From positions 1-64,000 of the forward strand of contig NZ_JACOIK010000012.1 in assembly GCF_014692515.1 (NCBI RefSeq): DNA of 64,000 bases, read 5' to 3'. Below are positions 58,502-64,000 of the stretch, piece by piece (within the stretch, counting starts at the first letter, position 1; each line of letters opens with the position of its first letter). A program made the translations under genes and the position numbers. The notes below the pieces were generated by a model. It saw only the letters and a program-made list of their open reading frames with translations. It was not told the origin of the DNA and did not search any database. This stretch comes from Sphingobacterium micropteri (GTDB lineage Bacteria > Bacteroidota > Bacteroidia > Sphingobacteriales > Sphingobacteriaceae).

Positions 58502-60610
58502 ATGCAAAGTTTTCGAACAGAATTAGAGAATCCAGTTGTTCCACAAGAGATTATTGATTTAGAAAAGAATATTCGTGCTTATAGAGAGGGGCAGATAGTC
58601 GAAGATAAATTTAAATCGTTAAGATTAGCACGTGGAATCTATGGTCAACGTCAGCCGGGTGTGCAGATGGTACGTATCAAAATTCCTTTTGGTAAGCTGA
58701 CATTCAAGCAACTGCTTAAGATTGCAGATGTATCCGATGAATATGCATCGTCAAACCTCCATTTTACCACCCGCCAAGATATTCAGATACATTATGTAAG
58801 CTTGGATAGAACGCCGGAATTATGGGCCAAATTATCTGAAGATGATATTACGATTCGAGAGGCTTGTAGTAATACCGTGCGAAATGTCACCGCTTCTTGT
58901 ATCGCAGGAATAGATCCCAAAGAGCCCTTTGATGTAGCTCCTTATGCACAGGGCTTTTTTAAGTATTTCCTAGGTAACCCGGTAAGTATGGAACTAGGAA
59001 GAAAATTCAAATTTGGTTTTTCTTCCAGTGAAGAGGATACAGCACTTTCTTTTATTCATGATATTGGTTTTATCCCAAAGGTGAAATATGAAAATGGTGA
59101 GGAAATAAGAGGCTTTAAGGTAGTCTTAGGAGGAAGCCTAGGTGCCCAACCTTATATTGGACAATCGGTATCGGAATTTATGCATGAGGATCTCATTATT
59201 CCTTTTTCGGAATCCGTGGTACGTGTATTTGGTATATATGGAGAACGTGCCAACAGAAATAAAGCGCGTTTGAAATTTTTGTTGAATAAAGTAGGTTTCG
59301 ATGAATTCGTGAAAATGGCTGCGGAAGAGCAGATTGCTAATAAAGTTAAAAGCTATAAAATTGATCGGAATACCGTTCAAGAACCTATTCCGCCAACACC
59401 TGAAGTGGTCAACGTAGAAATACCGGCTGACAGGCAATTGGCTTATGAACAGTGGAGAGCGACAAATATATTTGAACAGAAGCAAGCGGGATATTATGGT
59501 GTATTCATAAAGGCAAAAACCGGCGATATGTCTACGGATACTGCGCGTAAACTAGTAGCCTCCGTAAGTCATCTTATCGCGGACGATATGCGTGTGACGA
59601 TGAACCAAGGTTTATTGCTCAAATATGCACGGCAGGATAACCTTCCTGAGTTATTCTTAGCACTAGATACATTGGGATTAACCGAACCTGGACACGATAG
59701 TGTGGCTGATGTGACCACTTGCCCGGGAACGGATACGTGTAATCTCGGTATATCGAATTCTATGGAATTGTCACGCGTACTGGAATCCGTTATCTATGAG
59801 GAATATATTGATTTTATTCACAATAAAGAGATCAAGATAAAGATTTCGGGGTGTATGAACAGTTGTGGTCAGCACGGTATTGCCCATATCGGATTTCACG
59901 GTAGTTCGATGAAAGTCAACGGAAAAATCATGCCTACCGTGCAAGTATTATTGGGAGGTGGAGCTGTGGGTAACGGCGAGGGTCGCGCAGCAGACAAGGT
60001 GATCAAAGTTCCTTCTAAACGGGCTCCACAGGTATTACGCACCGTACTGGATGATTATAGCAATAAGGAAGCTGATTATAAAAGTTTTCTAGACTACTAC
60101 GATAGTTTAGGCAAGGATTACTTTTATCAGCTCTTAAAGCCATTGGCAGATCAAAGTACCGTGGTAGACGACGAATATATAGATTGGGGACAAGATTCCG
60201 AATTCATACGTGCGATCGGCGTAGGCGAATGTGCCGGCGTAATTATCGATCTTGTAGCCGCTTTATTGGTAGATTCGCAGGAAAAATTGCATTATGCTGA
60301 TTTATCCTTAAAAGCGGAGGCGTATGCTGATGGAATCTACCATACCTATACATCCTTTATCAATAGTGCAAAAGCATTATTGCTAGACAAACAAGTACAC
60401 AGCAGTACACAGATTGGTATTATCAAAGATTTTGATACCCATTTTGTAGAAACAGGCGAATTTGATTTAGGACAAAAAAGCTTTGCTGATGTTGTACTTC
60501 AAATGAGTAAAAATGAACCGACGGCGGAGTTTGCTCATGCTTATTTTGCACAAGCGAAACAGTTTTTAGAACAAACGAAATCTCAGCGGGAGGCTGTAGT
60601 AGTAAAATAG
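58502..60610 (+). CDS. Nitrite/sulfite reductase with C-terminal extension
   Basis: A 702-residue siroheme/4Fe-4S reductase. The duplicated ferredoxin-like and siroheme domains are present; the cluster cysteines are TTCPGTDTCNLG and SGCMNSCGQHG. The N-terminal half has SNLHFTTRQDIQIHYV. After about 530 residues an extra C-terminal helical domain of about 150 residues follows, resembling HEPN-type segments (YADGIYHTYTSFINSAKALLLDKQ). It reduces sulfite to sulfide in assimilation. The gene opens the operon with the siroheme and PAPS/APS genes. The -7 box TAACTTTG at 58417-58424 is a possible promoter. Confidence 0.9.
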   Translation: MQSFRTELENPVVPQEIIDLEKNIRAYREGQIVEDKFKSLRLARGIYGQRQPGVQMVRIKIPFGKLTFKQLLKIADVSDEYASSNLHFTTRQDIQIHYVSLDRTPELWAKLSEDDITIREACSNTVRNVTASCIAGIDPKEPFDVAPYAQGFFKYFLGNPVSMELGRKFKFGFSSSEEDTALSFIHDIGFIPKVKYENGEEIRGFKVVLGGSLGAQPYIGQSVSEFMHEDLIIPFSESVVRVFGIYGERANRNKARLKFLLNKVGFDEFVKMAAEEQIANKVKSYKIDRNTVQEPIPPTPEVVNVEIPADRQLAYEQWRATNIFEQKQAGYYGVFIKAKTGDMSTDTARKLVASVSHLIADDMRVTMNQGLLLKYARQDNLPELFLALDTLGLTEPGHDSVADVTTCPGTDTCNLGISNSMELSRVLESVIYEEYIDFIHNKEIKIKISGCMNSCGQHGIAHIGFHGSSMKVNGKIMPTVQVLLGGGAVGNGEGRAADKVIKVPSKRAPQVLRTVLDDYSNKEADYKSFLDYYDSLGKDYFYQLLKPLADQSTVVDDEYIDWGQDSEFIRAIGVGECAGVIIDLVAALLVDSQEKLHYADLSLKAEAYADGIYHTYTSFINSAKALLLDKQVHSSTQIGIIKDFDTHFVETGEFDLGQKSFADVVLQMSKNEPTAEFAHAYFAQAKQFLEQTKSQREAVVVK

Positions 60611-60612
60611 TC

Positions 60613-61392
60613 ATGCAACAAGAAAATAAACATATAGCACCAAAAGTGACTTTGGTAGGAGCAGGGCCGGGGGATCCCGACTTGATTACCTTGAAGGGGA
60701 TAAAGGCTATACGGGAAGCAGATGTTATCCTGTATGATGCTTTGGTGAATGAAGAGCTGTTATCGTATGCCAAACCATCTTGTACATTGATCTATGTCGG
60801 GAAACGGGCAGAACGTATATCCACTTCGCAAGATTATATTAACAAGCTCTTGGTTGATTATGCTTTGACGCATGGCCATGTTGTACGTTTAAAAGGGGGA
60901 GATCCGTTTGTATTTGGACGCGGAGGAGAAGAGATTGATTATGTCAGACAATTTGATATCCCGACGGCTGTGATACCCGGTATATCTTCTTCTTTAGGTC
61001 TGACAGGATTGCAACAGATTCCACTAACGTATCGCGGTATCAGTGAAAGTTTTTGGGTGATTACCGGTTCTACATCCGATGGGCGTCTATCAGATGACTT
61101 GCAGTCGGCAGTGCATACCCGTGCTACTGTTGTGGTCCTTATGGGATATGCTAAATTGGCACAAATCGTCGATTTTTATCAACAACATGGCAAAGGCCAA
61201 TTGCCAATAGCGCTGATTCAAAATGGGTCGTTACCAAATGAACGCATTGCATTAGGACGGATAGACAACATCTTAGAAGAGGCAGAACGAAATCTAGTGG
61301 GGGTGCCTGCAATTATCGTTTTGGGCGATGTCGTTGCTAAACACCAAGCGTTTGAAAATATTAAAAAAGAACTTCAGTCACTTACTGTTTAA
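60613..61392 (+). CDS. cobA: Uroporphyrinogen-III C-methyltransferase
   Basis: A 259-residue SUMT. The signature VGAGPGDPDLITLKG is followed by RLKGGDPFVFGRGGEE and VVPGISS-like AVIPGISSSLG. It makes precorrin-2 for siroheme, the cofactor of the reductase encoded 2 bases upstream. The next gene encodes the dehydrogenase/ferrochelatase step, so this is a split version of CysG. A single SAM-dependent domain, standard length. Confidence 0.95.
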   Translation: MQQENKHIAPKVTLVGAGPGDPDLITLKGIKAIREADVILYDALVNEELLSYAKPSCTLIYVGKRAERISTSQDYINKLLVDYALTHGHVVRLKGGDPFVFGRGGEEIDYVRQFDIPTAVIPGISSSLGLTGLQQIPLTYRGISESFWVITGSTSDGRLSDDLQSAVHTRATVVVLMGYAKLAQIVDFYQQHGKGQLPIALIQNGSLPNERIALGRIDNILEEAERNLVGVPAIIVLGDVVAKHQAFENIKKELQSLTV

Positions 61393-61398
61393 TTTTAA

Positions 61399-61992
61399 AT
61401 GAACGAACTGTTTCCCATATATGTGAAACTTCATCAGCTTCAAACCCTGTTGGTAGGAGCTGGAAACGTGGGGTTGGAAAAATTGGAAGCGATATTAGCC
61501 AATTCACCCGAAGCCAAGGTACATATCGTGGCGGCAGAAGTCAACCCCGAAGTGTACAAGCTCGTTAAAGGAAAAGCTAATATAGACGTGTCAGAGCGAC
61601 TGTTTGACGAAAGTGATATTAACAATATAGATTTAATTATGTTGGCGACGAATAATACGACATTGAACGCGCATATTCGTCAGCTAGCCAGCAAACATCA
61701 CATTTTATTGAATGTCGCTGATAAACCTACATTATGTGATTTCTACTTGGGTTCGGTGGTTTGTAAGGGTAATCTTAAAATCGGGATATCAACGAATGGT
61801 AAATCACCTACGATAGCCAAACGACTTAAAGAATTTCTCAACGAGCTGCTTCCGGAAGAAATTGATGAAACGCTGGAATTAATGGGACAGCTAAGAGATA
61901 ATTTAAAAGGTGACTTTCAAGAAAAGGTACGTGCTTTAAATGCACACACAAAAGATGTTTTAGTTAAGAAATCGTATGATAGCACAAATTAA
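61399..61992 (+). CDS. Precorrin-2 dehydrogenase/ferrochelatase (siroheme synthase N-like)
   Basis: A 197-residue protein with an N-terminal NAD-binding fold (LQTLLVGAGNVGLEKLEAIL) and the late CDFYLGSVVCKGNLKIGISTNGKSPTIAKRLKEFL motif of Met8p/CysG-N proteins. It oxidises precorrin-2 and inserts iron to make siroheme. It partners with the SUMT upstream and lies 6 bases after it. Its stop overlaps the next gene's start by 17 bases. Confidence 0.9.
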   Translation: MNELFPIYVKLHQLQTLLVGAGNVGLEKLEAILANSPEAKVHIVAAEVNPEVYKLVKGKANIDVSERLFDESDINNIDLIMLATNNTTLNAHIRQLASKHHILLNVADKPTLCDFYLGSVVCKGNLKIGISTNGKSPTIAKRLKEFLNELLPEEIDETLELMGQLRDNLKGDFQEKVRALNAHTKDVLVKKSYDSTN

Positions 61993-62671
61993 GCAGGAAA
62001 TACAAGGCCTGAACGCTGCAGAAATTGTTGAGCATGTGCAACGAAAATACGGTTCAAGAACGGTTTTTTCGACTTCTTTCGGTATAGAAGATCAGGTTAT
62101 CACACATCTGATTGCACAGTCCGGAAAAGAAATCTCTCTTTTTACATTAGAAACGGGACGTCTTTTTCCGGAAACATATTATGTATGGAATAGGACACTC
62201 GAGAAATATAAGCTTCCGATAAAAGCTTATTATCCAGATACCGCTGCTGTAGAGAAAATGGTCACAGAAAAAGGGCCGTCCAGCTTCTATGAATCGGTAG
62301 AGAATCGGAAAGAATGTTGTCATATACGTAAAATAGAACCTTTACGTCGTGCCATACAAGGATTTGAAATATGGATTACGGGTATCCGAGCTGAACAGTC
62401 CGCTAATCGGGAAGACATGGAAAATGTAGAATGGGATGCTGCAAACAATATTATTAAAATACACCCTTTGTTTCATTGGACATTAGAAGAAGTAGAAAGC
62501 TTCTTGAAAAAGAATGGTATACCTTATAACCCCTTACATGATAAGGGGTTCCCAAGTATAGGTTGTCAGCCTTGTACACGGGCAATACGTAAAGGGGAGG
62601 ACTTCCGAGCCGGCAGATGGTGGTGGGAAGATAAAAGCAAAAAAGAATGTGGTCTACATGTTACACAATAA
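61976..62671 (+). CDS. cysH: Phosphoadenylyl/adenylyl-sulfate reductase
   Basis: A 231-residue PAPS/APS reductase. The PP-loop is TVFSTSFGIEDQVITHLI. ECCHIRK followed by GCQPCTRAI gives the CC...CxxC set that coordinates a 4Fe-4S cluster in APS-type enzymes. The catalytic tail is KKECGLH. It reduces activated sulfate to sulfite for the reductase upstream. It overlaps the siroheme gene by 17 bases and is followed by cysD after 25 bases. Confidence 0.93.
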   Translation: MIAQIKQEIQGLNAAEIVEHVQRKYGSRTVFSTSFGIEDQVITHLIAQSGKEISLFTLETGRLFPETYYVWNRTLEKYKLPIKAYYPDTAAVEKMVTEKGPSSFYESVENRKECCHIRKIEPLRRAIQGFEIWITGIRAEQSANREDMENVEWDAANNIIKIHPLFHWTLEEVESFLKKNGIPYNPLHDKGFPSIGCQPCTRAIRKGEDFRAGRWWWEDKSKKECGLHVTQ

Positions 62672-62696
62672 ACAGTAAATAGATTATAAATAGAAA

Positions 62697-63587
62697 ATGG
62701 ATTATTTAGATCATTTAGAAGCGGAGGCAATATATATCCTGCGTGAGGTAGCGGGACAATTTGAGAATCCTGCACTTTTGTTCTCGGGAGGAAAAGATTC
62801 GATAACGTTAGTACATTTGGCAAAAAAAGCTTTTCGCCCGGGAAAATTTCCTTTTCCGTTAGTACATATTGATACAGGTCATAACTTTCCGGAAACGATT
62901 GAATTCCGAGATTGGTTGGTCGAGCAGTTAGGCGAAAAACTCATTGTCGGACTAGTGCAGGAAAGTATCGATCAAGGAAAAGCTATAGAGCAAAAAGGAA
63001 AAAATGCAAGCCGCAATCCTTTACAAACCGTGACTCTTTTGGACACAATCGAGAAGTATGGTTTTGACGCTTGTATAGGTGGGGCTCGGAGAGATGAAGA
63101 AAAAGCTAGGGCAAAAGAACGTATTTTTTCTGTACGTGATGAATTCGGACAATGGGATCCAAAACGTCAACGTCCCGAGCTGTGGAATATCCTAAACGGA
63201 AAAATTCATAAAGGGGAGAATGTTCGGGTGTTTCCAATTTCAAACTGGACAGAATTGGACGTTTGGAATTATATTAAACGAGAGAATATTGCATTACCTT
63301 CGATATATTTTAGTCACGAACGGGATGTGGTATTACGAAATGGACAATGGATGGCAGCTGCACCATTTTTACAAATAGACGGAGAAGATATTGTAGAACA
63401 TAAATCAGTGCGTTTCAGAACAGTAGGTGACATGACCTGTACAGCAGCTGTAGATTCCGTTGCAACGGAACTTGATGATATCATCGAAGAAATAAAGGCT
63501 TCAACAGTAAGTGAGAGAGGCGCAAGGATGGATGATAAAGTTTCGGAAGCGGCAATGGAAGAACGTAAAAAACAGGGATATTTTTAA
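62697..63587 (+). CDS. cysD: Sulfate adenylyltransferase subunit 2
   Basis: A 296-residue ATP-pyrophosphatase-like subunit. The PP-loop is LLFSGGKDSI. Further parts: VHIDTGHNFPET, GGARRDEEKARAKERIFS and the C-terminal DMTCTAAVDS region. With CysN it activates sulfate to APS using ATP and GTP. It lies between cysH and cysN, in the standard order. Confidence 0.95.
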   Translation: MDYLDHLEAEAIYILREVAGQFENPALLFSGGKDSITLVHLAKKAFRPGKFPFPLVHIDTGHNFPETIEFRDWLVEQLGEKLIVGLVQESIDQGKAIEQKGKNASRNPLQTVTLLDTIEKYGFDACIGGARRDEEKARAKERIFSVRDEFGQWDPKRQRPELWNILNGKIHKGENVRVFPISNWTELDVWNYIKRENIALPSIYFSHERDVVLRNGQWMAAAPFLQIDGEDIVEHKSVRFRTVGDMTCTAAVDSVATELDDIIEEIKASTVSERGARMDDKVSEAAMEERKKQGYF

Positions 63588-63606
63588 GGAAGTAAGCTAG
63601 AGAGAA

Positions 63607-64000
63607 ATGAATATACTGAAATTTATAACAGCAGGCTCTGTAGATGACGGCAAAAGTACGTTGATTGGCAGATTGTTATATGATACCAATTCGATTTTAG
63701 ATGATCAATTAGAGGCTATAAAAAAGGCCAACCGAAAAAATAATGATGGAACGGTTGACCTGGCGATATTAACAGACGGTCTGAAAGCTGAGCGCGAGCA
63801 GGGAATTACCATTGATGTAGCGTATAAATATTTTCAAACAGAAAAGCGGAAATTTATTATTACCGATGCACCAGGTCATATACAGTACACACGTAATATG
63901 ATAACCGGCGCATCAAATTCGGAGTTGATTATTATTTTAATTGATGCACGTAAAGGAGTTATTGAACAAACGAAGCGTCATTCGTTCCTTGCCAAGCTAT
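63607..64000 (+). CDS. cysN: Sulfate adenylyltransferase subunit 1 (5' part)
   Basis: 131 codons of the GTPase subunit, running off the right edge. P-loop GSVDDGKSTLIGRL, switch-like TDGLKAEREQGITIDVAYKY, and DAPGHIQYTRNM are seen. CysN's GTP hydrolysis drives ATP sulfurylase. The rest, including any fused APS kinase (CysC), lies beyond the window. It is the last visible gene of the sulfur operon, 19 bases after cysD. Confidence 0.93.
   Translation, partial: MNILKFITAGSVDDGKSTLIGRLLYDTNSILDDQLEAIKKANRKNNDGTVDLAILTDGLKAEREQGITIDVAYKYFQTEKRKFIITDAPGHIQYTRNMITGASNSELIIILIDARKGVIEQTKRHSFLAKL

Noticed and set aside
1..64000. CRISPR arrays, rRNA operons and prophage structural genes
   Set aside because: No regularly spaced 24-40 bp repeats, no 16S/23S/5S motifs and no terminase, portal, capsid or tail proteins were seen.

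Overview
This 64 kb window looks like the chromosome of a Sphingobacteriaceae-type member of the Bacteroidota. The evidence is the many Bacteroidota-restricted families (DUF6266, DUF6428, a large TonB-plug alpha-2-macroglobulin, the nitrite/sulfite reductase type that opens the sulfur operon), AT-rich leaders without Shine-Dalgarno sequences, and promoters of the TTG...TAnnTTTG type. Family and genus are inferred, not proven.

Layout. (1) 1-5.7 kb: an accessory module. It holds the tail of an IS3-type transposase, a LytS/LytTR two-component pair, a helix-turn-helix protein, two DUF6266 proteins, and a compact cassette reading holin-like, CHAP/NlpC-like endolysin, u-spanin-like lipoprotein. Ahead of the first DUF6266 gene is a consensus promoter, with four direct repeats on 11/22/11 bp spacing just upstream, which is the geometry expected for a LytTR activator. 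(2) 5.7-10.5 kb: AT-rich minus-strand stress genes. An arsenate-reductase-like gene is cut off and frameshifted exactly at the edge of the lysis module, followed by DUF6428, ArsR, an AhpD-like protein, a Crp protein, then an ArsR/SRPBCC/DoxX/YdeI operon. A fragment of the endolysin 3' end recurs at 10.02 kb. (3) 10.5-33.7 kb: mostly core genes: a DbpA-type helicase, a candidate sigma-54-driven small RNA, a three-gene envelope operon, dapA, ligA, a glycosyltransferase/acyltransferase pair, WbqC, a hydrolase, an O-acetyltransferase, a 1973-residue alpha-2-macroglobulin, pepD and a patatin. (4) 33.8-45.5 kb: tRNA-Arg, an ABC exporter whose ATPase gene has an in-frame stop, an XRE regulator, and a type I secretion locus for double-glycine-leader peptides. 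That locus has two 45-residue precursors, HlyD, a C39-peptidase ABC transporter, TolC, a rhomboid, a DUF3267 zinc protein, a small HTH protein and tiny membrane proteins. (5) 45.5-64 kb: core genes: arginine decarboxylase, argS, two oxidoreductases, rnpB, an NtrC-type regulator, the pst phosphate transporter, and a sulfate-assimilation/siroheme operon running off the right edge at cysN.

How the parts work together. The strongest candidate for an undescribed system is region 4. Two tiny peptides carry textbook GG leaders (L-12, E-8, I-4, G-2, G-1) and predicted mature parts of 20-21 residues. Three transcripts (peptide 1, HlyD, the C39 transporter) share one palindromic operator, ACAAC-N5-GTTGT, sitting over the -33 box with identical 23-nt spacing to the -7 box. 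An XRE regulator is divergent from peptide 1. The locus lies between 65-bp inverted repeats (63 of 65 matches): one inside the XRE gene, the other an orphan XRE fragment. This resembles a secreted-peptide signalling or bacteriocin circuit with its own regulon. The second candidate is the LytTR-linked DUF6266/holin/endolysin/u-spanin module, which looks like a phage-derived lysis cassette under host-type control.
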